From Akkermansiaceae bacterium (GTDB lineage Bacteria > Verrucomicrobiota > Verrucomicrobiia > Verrucomicrobiales > Akkermansiaceae): a DNA stretch of 32,286 nucleotides. The notes beneath the pieces were generated by a model that saw only the letters and a list, made by a program, of their open reading frames with translations, was not told the DNA's origin and did not search any database. The translations under genes and the position numbers were made by a program. The stretch is taken from positions 1 through 32,286 of the forward strand of contig CAIVKO010000162.1 in NCBI GenBank assembly GCA_903906515.1, written 5' to 3'. Shown piece after piece: positions 17,150-26,039 of the stretch; the stretch's first letter is position 1, and every line of letters starts with the position of its first letter.

Positions 17150-18424
17150 CTAGTCAGTCGGGGGATCGACCATTCCGTCCTCAGACGGCGGGTCTGGCAG
17201 CATCAAGGCGATGCATGAGGCGGGAATGAAGAGGAAGCCGGCAAACAACATGGCGGCCCGCACATCCGGGACTTTCTGATAGACGCCGAAAAACACCGTG
17301 CCGGCTGCGGCGACGATGCGGCCGAAGTTGTAACAAAACCCCGCGCCCGTGGTGCGCAACAGCACCGGAAAGAGCGGCGGCAGGCACATGGTGAACAGCC
17401 CGAAAACACCTTGGCACACGCCGATGACGAAGAACCAGATCTTTGTGGCCTGCCAGTCCCAACTCCAGTGAAACGCCAGGAACATCGCCACGAAATAGGC
17501 CAGAAACATCGTGAAGATCGCCTTGCGGTAACCCGCCAGTTTCGCGAATCCGCCTGCAATGAAATTGCCGAGGATCGACCCGAACATGATCCACATCAAC
17601 GCGGTCGCAAGCGCGTTGGCCTGCTCCGGCTTCGTCATCGCCGCCACCTCGGGCAGGCCTTTCACGACCTTCGCCTGCCAGAACATGAACGCCCAGTGCG
17701 CGGTCAGCGAAACACCGCAGATGATCAGCACACGCCAGGTCACCCCACGCACCTCGGGGCTGAACAAATCCCAAGCACGCGGGATCGGTTGGCCCGCCCT
17801 CGCCTGCTCCCACTCTTTCGTTTCCGGCACGGCCTTGCGGATCCAGAGTGTTAGAAATGCCGGCAACACCCCGACCAGGAAAAGATAGCGCGGCTCGCTC
17901 GCAGACAACAACCAACCGGCAAGACAGGCTGCCAGAATACCAACGTTCACCGCGCTCTGCAACACGGCTGCGATCCACGGCCGCCAGTTTTTCGGCCATG
18001 TCTCCGCCAGCAGCGACGCACCGACCGCCCACTCGCCGCCGATCCCAAGAGCGGATAGAAAACGGCACAACATCAGGTGCCACCACTCGGTCGCGAAGAA
18101 CGACAGTCCGGTGAACAAGGCATAAGTTAAAATGGTGAGCGTCAGCGCCCTGCCACGTCCTAACAGATCCCCGACGCGACCGAAGATCCAGCCACCCACC
18201 GCCCAACCGACCAGGAAAGCCGCCTGAATGATCGAACCCTTGGTGCCGACATCAGGATGGTCCTCTGCCAGTCCCATCAACTGCGCCACGAACACCGTCC
18301 AGACCAGCGTGTAAATGTGCATGTCCAGCCCGTCGAACAACCAACCCAGCCACGCGGCAGCGCCGGATTTCCACTGCTGGGGCGAAAGATCGCGGAGGTG
18401 TTTGATATCAGTGCTTCCGTTCAT
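17150..18424 (-). CDS. MFS transporter, sugar/organic acid:H+ symporter type
   Basis: This 424-residue membrane protein has about twelve hydrophobic segments. FGRVGDLLGRGRALTLTI after the second segment is the MFS loop 2-3 signature (G-x3-D-x2-G-R-x-R). FLSALGIGGEWAVGASLLAE followed by TWPKNWRPW is typical of the NanT-like, aromatic-acid and metabolite:H+ symporter branch. GWLFDGLDMHIYTLVW in TM1 carries the family's conserved Asp pair. It would import a small acidic or neutral metabolite across the inner membrane, driven by protons; the substrate is not evident. It sits 66 bases upstream of the gingipain-like gene and 106 bases downstream of the DUF1080/beta-helix gene, all on the minus strand, so uptake of a sugar product of this cluster is plausible. 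Confidence 0.88.
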   Translation of the reverse strand: MNGSTDIKHLRDLSPQQWKSGAAAWLGWLFDGLDMHIYTLVWTVFVAQLMGLAEDHPDVGTKGSIIQAAFLVGWAVGGWIFGRVGDLLGRGRALTLTILTYALFTGLSFFATEWWHLMLCRFLSALGIGGEWAVGASLLAETWPKNWRPWIAAVLQSAVNVGILAACLAGWLLSASEPRYLFLVGVLPAFLTLWIRKAVPETKEWEQARAGQPIPRAWDLFSPEVRGVTWRVLIICGVSLTAHWAFMFWQAKVVKGLPEVAAMTKPEQANALATALMWIMFGSILGNFIAGGFAKLAGYRKAIFTMFLAYFVAMFLAFHWSWDWQATKIWFFVIGVCQGVFGLFTMCLPPLFPVLLRTTGAGFCYNFGRIVAAAGTVFFGVYQKVPDVRAAMLFAGFLFIPASCIALMLPDPPSEDGMVDPPTD

Positions 18425-18530
18425 GCGGCGGATCTAGAGTTCTCAAATGAACCCGAATGGCGAGAAAAGATTCAGAACTGCGCGGTGAATTTCATCGGAT
18501 AACCGGGTTGCCATGCCATCCGCCTACCCG

Positions 18531-20384
18531 CTACCTCGGGCCTGCGGGCAGCTTGTGGAGCGGCAACAGTTTGACTGGGTCGAGGTCCGGATCGACGCCA
18601 TACACCCCCTCCGTTTCCTCCACCGGCAGGTCTGGGCGGGAACGGTCCGGTGCGTCGGATGCAAACCAATGATTGCCTCGAAAATCAAAGGTCTTCGGTT
18701 CTGTATCGGGCCCGATGTTGACGATAGTCCTGACCTTGGAGCGCTCTAAAACGATAATATTGTTAGAAATACGGTTGTTGCCGCAGCGGACGAAGCGGGC
18801 GTCGCGCTGCTCCTGCAGGATCCGAAAAACCCACTTCTCCGGTCGTTCGATCGTATTGAAGCGGCATTCGCATTCGGTCGCCCCGGTGAAAGCCACGGCA
18901 CATTCGCCGCCGCTGATCACGTTGTCCTCGATCCGGATCCGGGTCGCCTCATACGGCGCACCCTGGGGACGGAAGAACTCCAATCCCGTCGAGCCACCGG
19001 CCTGGATCGGTCGCGCGCCCGCGTTTTCCAAGCGGCAATGATGAATCCACACATCGGATGAACCGCCTTTGAACTGCGGACCCGTGTGCTGGCTGAAACC
19101 CGGTTTTCCGGTGATGCGGCAATACCGGATCTCGGCATGATGACAGCCAACGAAATCAATTGCCTGTCCGCCCCAGCCGGTGATGCGGCACTGCCGGATC
19201 AGCAAGTCGTCCAATCCCGAGCACTTGATTGCATCAAAGTTTCCGTTAGGTCCGGTGTCTTCGACTTGCAGGTGGGCGAGGGTAACGTGATGGCTCGGGG
19301 TATCGAAGCTGCCGCCGTCATCGACATTGATCCCGTTGCCGCTTTGGCCATGGAAATGGAGCCAGCGGAGTTCTAAATGTGAGACGTCACTGAGATGCCA
19401 TGCCTCGTTGCCTCCTTCAAAAAGTGGCGGTGACCGTGGGTCGAGGCCTTCGATGAGAATCGGCTGCCCGGGCGTGCCGTTGATATTTTTCAAACTCACG
19501 CCCGACCGGTAATTTCCTGGTGCAATCCGCACAACCGAGCCCGGCCGCAGGGCTGCAAGCGCGCCGCGCAGTTGGCTGTCGTCCCGCACCACTGTGACCG
19601 CCAACTGTTCTGTTAGTTCCGGCAATTCCCGGATTCGCAAATCCTTGAAACGGATCTTCAGGTCATCACCCGCGTGAAGCTGCAGGGCAATATGCCCGCG
19701 CACCCCGACCTGACTGCGGCGGTGGGCTTCATCGTCGAGAATTCCGGTGCCATCAAAACGGCTGATCGGCAAACCATTGATTTCCGTTTCGATTCTCGGT
19801 CCGCGGGCGACGATCCGGACGCGGTTCCAGTTGCCCGATGACACGGGCGGTTTCATAGCTGGAACAGAAAGGATCGTTTTGCCATCGGCATGCACCCACC
19901 CCCAACTTCCCGGGGCCTGTTCCGGTGTGATGTTAGAATCCGGCAGCGGCGGGCAGATCCAACGTTGGGTGCCACGGGTTTCATCGTAGATCATACCGCA
20001 GCGCCATGGTGCGGGCGGATGCAGGTCGATCTGCGGGCCATGCATCCAACCGCCATCGGCCGCATCGTTGACAAACCGGGAACGAATTTGAATACCTGAA
20101 TTGCCGGTCGAGGTGGCAAACGATTGCACCAGGCACTCGAACTCGAAATCGCCGTATTCCCGTTCACTGACCAACCACACATAATCGTGTTTCCGGTCGC
20201 CGGCGGTATTGCATTCGATCGTGTCATCGCGCACCTGCCAGTATGCCTTGTGGCGGTCTTTCTCGAGGCAACCGATTTTCCATCCACCCAGGTCACGATT
20301 GTTAAAGAGCGGCTCCCAATCCGGGGCCGCCGACGTAGCGAGTGATGACACTAGCCAAGTGAAGCATGCAATACGAAGGATCAT
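18531..20384 (-). CDS. Exported DUF1080 (3-keto-disaccharide hydrolase-like) and beta-helix fusion
   Basis: The 617-residue protein has a signal peptide (MILRIACFTWLVSSLATSA) and two domains. Residues about 22-255 form a DUF1080/concanavalin-like jelly roll: DWEPLFNNRDLGGWKIG at the start, YGDFEFECLV, GNSGIQIRSRF and GPQIDLH. DUF1080 is linked to 3-keto-disaccharide hydrolysis in characterised members. Residues about 265-600 form a right-handed parallel beta-helix, with repeating NNRISNNIIV-like rungs, ending DPDLDPVKLLPLHKLPAGP. The N-terminal part of the helix, RPGSVVRIAPGNY, resembles PL6/chondroitinase-B-type folds, which bind and cut uronic acid glycans. The fusion could couple chain recognition or lysis to removal of a modified sugar. 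It precedes the MFS transporter by 106 bases. Catalytic residues were not identified with certainty. Confidence 0.78.
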   Translation of the reverse strand: MILRIACFTWLVSSLATSAAPDWEPLFNNRDLGGWKIGCLEKDRHKAYWQVRDDTIECNTAGDRKHDYVWLVSEREYGDFEFECLVQSFATSTGNSGIQIRSRFVNDAADGGWMHGPQIDLHPPAPWRCGMIYDETRGTQRWICPPLPDSNITPEQAPGSWGWVHADGKTILSVPAMKPPVSSGNWNRVRIVARGPRIETEINGLPISRFDGTGILDDEAHRRSQVGVRGHIALQLHAGDDLKIRFKDLRIRELPELTEQLAVTVVRDDSQLRGALAALRPGSVVRIAPGNYRSGVSLKNINGTPGQPILIEGLDPRSPPLFEGGNEAWHLSDVSHLELRWLHFHGQSGNGINVDDGGSFDTPSHHVTLAHLQVEDTGPNGNFDAIKCSGLDDLLIRQCRITGWGGQAIDFVGCHHAEIRYCRITGKPGFSQHTGPQFKGGSSDVWIHHCRLENAGARPIQAGGSTGLEFFRPQGAPYEATRIRIEDNVISGGECAVAFTGATECECRFNTIERPEKWVFRILQEQRDARFVRCGNNRISNNIIVLERSKVRTIVNIGPDTEPKTFDFRGNHWFASDAPDRSRPDLPVEETEGVYGVDPDLDPVKLLPLHKLPAGPR

Positions 20385-20483
20385 GCCCGTTTTTTGATCG
20401 TTCTTAGGTTGCTTACAGGGTCCAGATCTTTGGATTCCATATTCGGGTTTCTTTGAAAAGTTGGTTCCTGGACGATTTCAATC

Positions 20484-21020
20484 TCATGGATTAATCGTAA
20501 TCGGCGTCTTGACAGGCACCAGTCGATATAGCGCTTCAATATCAGCATCATCCAGCGCCACACATCCCCATGTCCAGTCGGGTGAGGAACCTCTGCCATG
20601 CACGAAAACCTCTCCACCGAGCTTGGTGTTCCACGGCGGTGGTTTGCGGTCTGCATCCGCCTTTAGGATCGCATGGTATTCCTGCTTCGAGATGAGATTG
20701 GCCTTCAGTCCGCGTTTGGCATCCGCAGGCCCCGGATAGCTGATGGCCAGGGAAAGATGATACTGACTCTGCGGATTCTTGAGGCAGATGAAATACGACC
20801 CTTCCGGCGTGGCCCTGTCGCCCTGACGTTCTTTAGCCGGCACGGGATTGGACCCGAGAGCGACAGGGTATGTCTTTACAAGCTTGTCTCCGTCATAAAG
20901 CAGCAACTGTCGCTTGGCTTTGAAGACCTCAATGCGTGGTTTGACGAGATTTTCCGCGATGAGTGGACCAAGGCAACAGACAAACGCCAGAAGACATGTG
21001 ATGGCTCGTGAGTGGATCAT
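20484..21020 (-). CDS. YkuD-family L,D-transpeptidase
   Basis: This encodes 178 residues from the ATG at 21020, which begins a signal peptide (MIHSRAITCLLAFVCCLGPLIA). An in-frame ATG 42 bases upstream would overlap the fmt gene and is less likely. The YkuD domain covers about residues 28-175: RIEVFKAKRQLLLYDGDKLV at its start, GDRATPEGSYFI in the middle, and FVHGRGSSPDWTWGCVALDD at the active site. His141 and Cys153 match the HGx...(S/T)xGC signature. It would cross-link or anchor to peptidoglycan in the periplasm; small members of this family also serve as amidase-like or murein-lipoprotein-linking enzymes. It begins 35 bases after fmt and is probably co-transcribed with it. Confidence 0.88.
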   Translation of the reverse strand: MIHSRAITCLLAFVCCLGPLIAENLVKPRIEVFKAKRQLLLYDGDKLVKTYPVALGSNPVPAKERQGDRATPEGSYFICLKNPQSQYHLSLAISYPGPADAKRGLKANLISKQEYHAILKADADRKPPPWNTKLGGEVFVHGRGSSPDWTWGCVALDDADIEALYRLVPVKTPITINP

Positions 21021-21055
21021 GTCAAAATAATACGGACAACCTGTCAAAAAGCAAT

Positions 21056-21997
21056 TCAGCAAAAGCCTGTTGGATTTCTTCCGCGCAGATAATCCGCCGC
21101 GCTCATGCGCCGGCCGCTTTCAGGCTGGACGGATGTCAGGAGCAGGGCCCCCGAACCACAGCCGACCATCAATCGTCCACCATCGGATAGAATTTTTCCA
21201 GGTGCTAGATCCGCATCCATTACTTTGGTGGGCGGGTGGATTTTGAGGCGTTTTTCTCCGGCTCCTTCGATGGCCATGGTGAAGGTGCCGGGCCATGGAT
21301 CATAGGCGCGGATCCTGCGTTCAAGGGCCACTGCAGGTTGCGTCCAATCCAGCCTGCCATCATCCCGTTCCAATTTTGGGATGTATGACGACTGCGCGGC
21401 GTCCTGCTGAATCCGCAATGCGGTCCCGTCGGCCAGCCTGCCAAGAGTCTCGTCGAGCACCTCTGCCGCGAGATCAGCGAGGCGGTCGTGCAAGGTGCCG
21501 CCGGTTTCGTTGGCAGTGATGGGAATGGATTTTTTAAAAATCATGTCGCCTGCGTCGAGTTCGCGGACGACATGCATGGAAGTGACACCGGTTTCCGCAT
21601 CGCCGGCATCGATGGCGGCTTGGATGCAGGCGGCACCGCGATAGCGCGGAAGCAGCGAGGCATGGAGGTTGATAATTGCCTTGCTGGGGAGTGTGAGGAT
21701 GTTGTCCCGCAGGATCTGGCCGTAGGCCATCACCACGAGGATATCAGGAGAAAGCTCGGCAAGCTGCGCGGCGGCATCACCGATTTTTTCCGGCTGGAGC
21801 ACGGGAATTCCGGCGGCCAGCGCCTCGGTCTTGATCGCGGATGGAGAGAGAATCTGGTGGCGTCCCACCGGTTTGTCCGGCTGCGTGACCAAGGCGAGCG
21901 GACGTGGTCCGTTTTCTAACAATATTCGAAACGACGGCAGCGCGATATCGCCGGTGGCGATGAATACAATCCGAGGGTTAAGTGATTGAATCGACAT
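21056..21997 (-). CDS. fmt: Methionyl-tRNA formyltransferase
   Basis: This 313-residue protein is the expected length for Fmt. The N-terminal formyltransferase domain carries RIVFIATGDIALPSF, VTQPDKPVGR and the catalytic set in AIINLHASLLPRYRGAACIQ followed by ELDAGDMI: Asn110, His112 and Asp148 are placed as in the E. coli enzyme. The C-terminal OB-like domain contains RIRAYDPWPGTF. It transfers a formyl group from 10-formyl-THF to Met-tRNAfMet in the cytoplasm. Peptide deformylase, often next to fmt, is not here; instead an L,D-transpeptidase follows and a UbiA-like gene precedes it. The start at 21997 (ATG) is the only sensible one. Confidence 0.96.
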   Translation of the reverse strand: MSIQSLNPRIVFIATGDIALPSFRILLENGPRPLALVTQPDKPVGRHQILSPSAIKTEALAAGIPVLQPEKIGDAAAQLAELSPDILVVMAYGQILRDNILTLPSKAIINLHASLLPRYRGAACIQAAIDAGDAETGVTSMHVVRELDAGDMIFKKSIPITANETGGTLHDRLADLAAEVLDETLGRLADGTALRIQQDAAQSSYIPKLERDDGRLDWTQPAVALERRIRAYDPWPGTFTMAIEGAGEKRLKIHPPTKVMDADLAPGKILSDGGRLMVGCGSGALLLTSVQPESGRRMSAADYLRGRNPTGFC

Positions 21998-22054
21998 GAT
22001 TCTTTGATTGCCTGCGTTAATCAGCGTCCATCTGCGGTTCTATTTTTCTTTCTA

Positions 22055-22933
22055 TCAAGAATTAGAGGCGGCGATGAAGACCAGAACGGGAATCAGCAGC
22101 GCGACATCCGCCAGAACGCGCAGGGCATCCATCGAAAATCTGGAACGCACCCGGTTGAGTACATACAACAGGCCAACGCCCGTCAAGATGGCATGGAAAA
22201 ACGGGCGGTTCGAAAAATCTCCTGGTTTAGCCGTGATGTCATGGTCCGTTAGAGCGAATCCGAGCGCAGCGAATCCCAGCAGCATGAGCGGAAGCGTCAA
22301 CGCCAGCTCATGGGACGCCTTCACCTCCACATCCTGGGAGCGCGCGGCGTGTTCCCACAGATCGATGGCGGAGATGTTGAGGATGCAGAGGACGGCAAAA
22401 CAGATGAACTCGCTTGAAAACAACATCGCCTCAATACCGAATTCATAGCGGTACAAGTGGGCCATGACCGCAGTTCCGAATGCGAAGGTGGTTCCCGCTA
22501 TGATGTTCTTGGTATGCGCCACGTCTTGGGCGTCCTGGGTTGAAATCATCGACAACCCGAAAAATCCGGCGACAAGCACTCCGCCGATCAACAGGTATTT
22601 GAAGATGGCAACAGGCATCATGGTCACCACCATCACGACGGTCACCAGCGCTGCCACGACAAGAGTGATTCTGAAAACCTTCCGGTGTTTGTGATGAAAC
22701 CGGTGGCGAGGTTCGAGTCTGGAAGGAGTGCCCTCGAGCATGGACACGTCGAGCAGGCGATCGGCCACATAGATCACCCACACGGCCAGGGCCAGCGAAG
22801 CATAGACCGCCCATGGCAGGTAAAGTCGCCATGTTTTTGAAAACACATGCAGCCACGCCGCCGCCACCAGCGGAGCATCAAGGCTCAACAGGTTTGGTAG
22901 GAGCCATAGAGGCTTGCGATCTCCGTCAGACAC
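22055..22933 (-). CDS. UbiA-like polytopic membrane protein
   Basis: This 292-residue protein begins with a GTG and has about eight hydrophobic segments. WVIYVADRLLDV at about 52-63 resembles the first Asp-rich motif of UbiA prenyltransferases (DxxxD), and AHTKNIIAGTTFAFG the cytoplasmic loop region after it. The second Asp-rich motif is not intact: only ILNISAIDLWEHAARSQD is seen. The protein probably belongs to the UbiA superfamily, which attaches prenyl chains to aromatic or sugar acceptors, but the degenerate second motif leaves function open. It is upstream of fmt by 57 bases on the same strand. No quinone or heme pathway partner is visible. Confidence 0.6.
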   Translation of the reverse strand: MSDGDRKPLWLLPNLLSLDAPLVAAAWLHVFSKTWRLYLPWAVYASLALAVWVIYVADRLLDVSMLEGTPSRLEPRHRFHHKHRKVFRITLVVAALVTVVMVVTMMPVAIFKYLLIGGVLVAGFFGLSMISTQDAQDVAHTKNIIAGTTFAFGTAVMAHLYRYEFGIEAMLFSSEFICFAVLCILNISAIDLWEHAARSQDVEVKASHELALTLPLMLLGFAALGFALTDHDITAKPGDFSNRPFFHAILTGVGLLYVLNRVRSRFSMDALRVLADVALLIPVLVFIAASNS

Positions 22934-22994
22934 GTTGAGCGCAACATCCCCGAGCGGGCCGTCAAACGCAAGCGCTCAATGCACACAAGACGGA

Positions 22995-23130
22995 AAGGCA
23001 GGACCTGATCTCCGAGCGGGTCGGAGTATGAGTTGAAAACGTGAGCCGATTCCTAGCCAAAAAGACAATCCATCGTCATTTCATTCTCGTTCAATTCGTA
23101 AGGACCGATTAAAGGTCGGATCCCTGCCTT
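22995..23130. repeat. Probable degenerate copy of the palindromic intergenic element
   Basis: This gap begins AAGGCAGG-ACC and TCTCCGAGCGG, then ATGAG about ten bases on, and ends TCCCTGCCTT (23121-23130). The left end resembles the element at 29582-29727 base for base apart from small differences, and its outer ends are complementary to each other over about ten bases. It lies just downstream of the HlyD-like gene and overlaps its stop codon by two bases, so it may also act as a terminator or mRNA end. The middle is not clearly palindromic. Confidence 0.45.
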
Positions 23131-24535
23131 ACGGACTGGCGATCACCTGGCCGATTTCGAGACCGCCGAGGATCTCGGTCTGATCACCGGATGTGCGGCC
23201 GCGCTTGACCGGGCGTTTTTCGGTTTTGCCGTTGGTGAGTTTGACGTCCACGGTCCAGCCTTTGGGGCCGTAGACGATGGCCTTGGTGGGGACGGCGATG
23301 GTGGCGTCCTGTTGATAGACGAGCAGGCGGGCTTGGACGGTGGAACCGGTGACAGGCGTCAGGTCCTTGGGCCAGGTGACGGTGAGATCCGCGCGGTAGG
23401 TGCCATCCAGACCGGGAGAAACAGCGATCTGGCTGAGTTTTACGGAAATTTCCGCGTCTTCACGGCCGGCCAAAGTGGCGAGACCTGTCATCTCCGGTTT
23501 GAGCGCGCGGGCGGTGGCTTCATCGAGAAAAGCGACGAGCGCAAGTTTGGCGGATGTGGGGACGAAGGTGGCGAATGGGCGATTGACCGCCGGGTGTCCA
23601 TGGATGACCAAGGATTTCAGCAACTCCGGATTGGGTGCCGACCAGCGGCCGTTTTCGATCGAGCCATGATAGAACCAGCCGTCGGCCGGGGCTTTGATTT
23701 CAAAAAGCTTACGGTCCTTCTCCAACTCGGCAAGCGCGTCTTTTTCCCGTGCATTCGCGGTTTTCAGGCCATCCAGTTCGATTTTCTTCAGCTCGATGGC
23801 GCGGGGGATATCGAGTTCCGCTTTGGTCATGGCGATGGCGGTATCGCGTTCGTTATTGGCCAGGGTGACCGCCTCGCGTGGGAGAAGCACTTCAAGGGTG
23901 CGTGTGTGGTCCAACTTTTCCATCCGCAGAGCGAACTCGGCAGCAGCCACCGCGTCCTTTTGGCGGGTGAGGATGATTTCCTCGGTATTCTCGGTGACGT
24001 CGTCCGCCTTGTACATTTGGGTGAGCTGCTTGAGTTCCTCCTGTTCGTTTTCGAGCATCTCCTTCCGGCGTTTCAATTGCTGGTCCGCGGATTCCTCCGC
24101 AGCTTTGCGGCGGGTTTGGGTGAAGTAGGCGTTTTCCTCTTTGGCGATTCTCGCGACACGGTGGAATGCCTCCAATTTATGAGGCGAGGTTTCCACGAGC
24201 TTTTTCAAATCCAGTTCCGCCTGCGCGAGGTTGAGGGCACCGGCGGCCAGCGAGTGGCGGACATCGGTGAGTTTTTTATCGATTTCCTCGGTGTCAAACC
24301 CCACCAGCACATCGCCCTTGGCCACCTTGGTGCCGTGTGCGGCGAGTGTGGTGATTTGAAAGTCCGTCCAGCTTTTGGGCTCGACCTGCAGCAGCACGCA
24401 CCCGTTCTCCGGCAGGGCGGTGGCGTTGAATGATTTCTCGATCGTGAATGGATGGGGCTCAACCGTGACTTCTCTGGCATGGGAAGCCGCAGCAAAAAGG
24501 ACAGGAACAAGATAAAATGCGGACGAACGGATCAT
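23129..24535 (-). CDS. Exported HlyD-like periplasmic adaptor (orphan)
   Basis: This encodes 468 residues from the ATG at 24535, which opens a signal peptide (MIRSSAFYLVPVLFAAASHA); an in-frame ATG 279 bases upstream would start inside the divergent gene and is rejected. The plan is that of a membrane-fusion (adaptor) protein. It has a first half of a lipoyl-like domain (GTKVAKGDVLVGFDTEEID, about 70-88) and a long charged helical hairpin (about 90-280) rich in Lys, Glu and Ala. The second lipoyl half is at FEIKAPADGWFYHGSIENG, and beta-barrel-like regions end VYGPKGWTVDVKLTNGKTEK. Such proteins link inner-membrane pumps to outer-membrane channels. No RND, ABC or TolC gene is nearby, so its partner is unknown. 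Confidence 0.78.
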   Translation of the reverse strand: MIRSSAFYLVPVLFAAASHAREVTVEPHPFTIEKSFNATALPENGCVLLQVEPKSWTDFQITTLAAHGTKVAKGDVLVGFDTEEIDKKLTDVRHSLAAGALNLAQAELDLKKLVETSPHKLEAFHRVARIAKEENAYFTQTRRKAAEESADQQLKRRKEMLENEQEELKQLTQMYKADDVTENTEEIILTRQKDAVAAAEFALRMEKLDHTRTLEVLLPREAVTLANNERDTAIAMTKAELDIPRAIELKKIELDGLKTANAREKDALAELEKDRKLFEIKAPADGWFYHGSIENGRWSAPNPELLKSLVIHGHPAVNRPFATFVPTSAKLALVAFLDEATARALKPEMTGLATLAGREDAEISVKLSQIAVSPGLDGTYRADLTVTWPKDLTPVTGSTVQARLLVYQQDATIAVPTKAIVYGPKGWTVDVKLTNGKTEKRPVKRGRTSGDQTEILGGLEIGQVIASP

Positions 24536-24714
24536 GGAAGGGGTGAAAAAACCACACTTCCATGAAAAGATCAACCTGAACCCAGAAGCCGCAAATGGAG
24601 GTGTCGTGGGAAACATCAGATAATTCGCTCCGCCAACCGCAGCCAAACCCCGCCAAATTTTATGAAAGATCCCTGTAACTACGGGGCGTATCGGTAGCAA
24701 CTCGATAAAAAAGT

Positions 24715-25992
24715 ATGATTTCCACACCCCTTTCATTCCCACGCCGCAAGTTCCTTGCGACCGGTGCCGCAGCCCTCGCTTGGGCTCCTCTGGCACGTCT
24801 GCGCGGCCAGACAAGTTCGCCCAACGATGAAATCGCCATGGGCTGTGTCGGGGTCGGCGGTCAAGGCTCGGGAAACATGACGAATTTCCTCAACATCAAG
24901 GGCGTGAGAGTCGTGGCGGTCTGTGACGTGGATGCCGATAAAGCCAAGGCCGCCAAAGCCAAGGTGGACGCATTTTACAAAAACCAGGACTGCAAGATCT
25001 ACGCCCAACACCGCGATTTGCTCCAGCACCCGGGCCTCGATGTGGTGAGCCTTGCCACTCCAGACCACTGGCACGCCCGGATCGGCATCGACTGCGCCAA
25101 CGCCGGCAAGGATGTCTATGGAGAAAAACCTTTCACCTGGGGGCTCGCCGAAGGTCGCCTGCTGGTGGAAGCGTTGAAGAAAAACAACCGCGTCTGGCAA
25201 ACCGGCTGCTGGCAGCGCTCGACCGGCGAGTTCCGCCGCTTCAAGGCGCTCATCGAAAACAACACGATTGGCAAACTCACCCGCTTCGAATGCGGCACGC
25301 CATCCGGCATGAGCGTCAAACAACACATCCCCGCAGATCAAGTCGCGGCTTTGCTCGGCAAGCCTCCCGAAAATCTCGATTGGAAAACCTACAGCGCACC
25401 CGTGGGCGATTTCCCCTATCACCCGCTGATCCACCCATGGAACTGGCGCTGGCACAATTCATTCGGCGGCGGGCAATTGCTCGACTGGGTGGGCCACCAC
25501 GTGGACATCGCGTTGTGGACGCTCGGTCTGGATGGCACCGGACCGGTCAAAATGGAAGGCTCCGGCGAAGCTGGCACCCACGAGTTTTTCAACACTTACG
25601 TCAAATATTCCTACCAGGGCACCTTTGCCGATGGCCGCGTCCTCGAAGTCCGCAGCGACTTCGGCGGCACCAAGTTCACCGGCGAAAAAGGCTGGATCCA
25701 CGTCAACCGCGGCAAACTCGAAGCCTCTGACCGCGAAATGCTCCGCAACCTTCCGGCCGACTTCGATACCAAGCCACCCAGCCATTACCAGAATTTCATC
25801 GACTGCGTCCGCTCGCGGAAGCTGACGGTTGCCCCTGCCGAAGCCGCCCACCGCGCCGCTTCGTTCGGCCAACTCGCCATCGTCGCCATGGACACCAAAC
25901 AACCCGTCAAATGGGATCCAAAAGCCGAAACTGTGCTCGACAATCCCGAACAAGCCAAGCATACGCGCCTCAGCAGCCGCGTTGCAGGCTGA
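24715..25992 (+). CDS. Tat-exported Gfo/Idh/MocA-family oxidoreductase (1)
   Basis: This 425-residue protein has a twin-arginine signal (R10-R11 in FPRRKFLATG, then a hydrophobic region). The NAD(P)-binding domain starts IAMGCVGVGGQGSGN and VRVVAVCDVDADK; VSLATPDHWHARIG and DVYGEKPFTWG follow, with the catalytic Lys at about 138. The second domain includes LLDWVGHHVDIALW, the family's H-x2-D region. Related secreted proteins in Verrucomicrobiota and Planctomycetes oxidise or reduce sugars, including steps that yield 3-keto sugars. It lies at the head of a co-directional set: DoxX 47 bases on, then a second Gfo/Idh/MocA protein. It diverges from the HlyD-like gene; the 179-base gap 24536-24714 should hold both promoters but shows no clear boxes. 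Confidence 0.9.
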   Translation: MISTPLSFPRRKFLATGAAALAWAPLARLRGQTSSPNDEIAMGCVGVGGQGSGNMTNFLNIKGVRVVAVCDVDADKAKAAKAKVDAFYKNQDCKIYAQHRDLLQHPGLDVVSLATPDHWHARIGIDCANAGKDVYGEKPFTWGLAEGRLLVEALKKNNRVWQTGCWQRSTGEFRRFKALIENNTIGKLTRFECGTPSGMSVKQHIPADQVAALLGKPPENLDWKTYSAPVGDFPYHPLIHPWNWRWHNSFGGGQLLDWVGHHVDIALWTLGLDGTGPVKMEGSGEAGTHEFFNTYVKYSYQGTFADGRVLEVRSDFGGTKFTGEKGWIHVNRGKLEASDREMLRNLPADFDTKPPSHYQNFIDCVRSRKLTVAPAEAAHRAASFGQLAIVAMDTKQPVKWDPKAETVLDNPEQAKHTRLSSRVAG

Positions 25993-26039
25993 TCCACATC
26001 TTCTATCCATATCTCATCCCACACCAAACCTATACTATT

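Noticed and set aside
24536-24814. N-terminal extension of the HlyD-like gene
   Set aside because: It would start inside the divergent oxidoreductase gene and would put 93 residues ahead of an obvious signal peptide.
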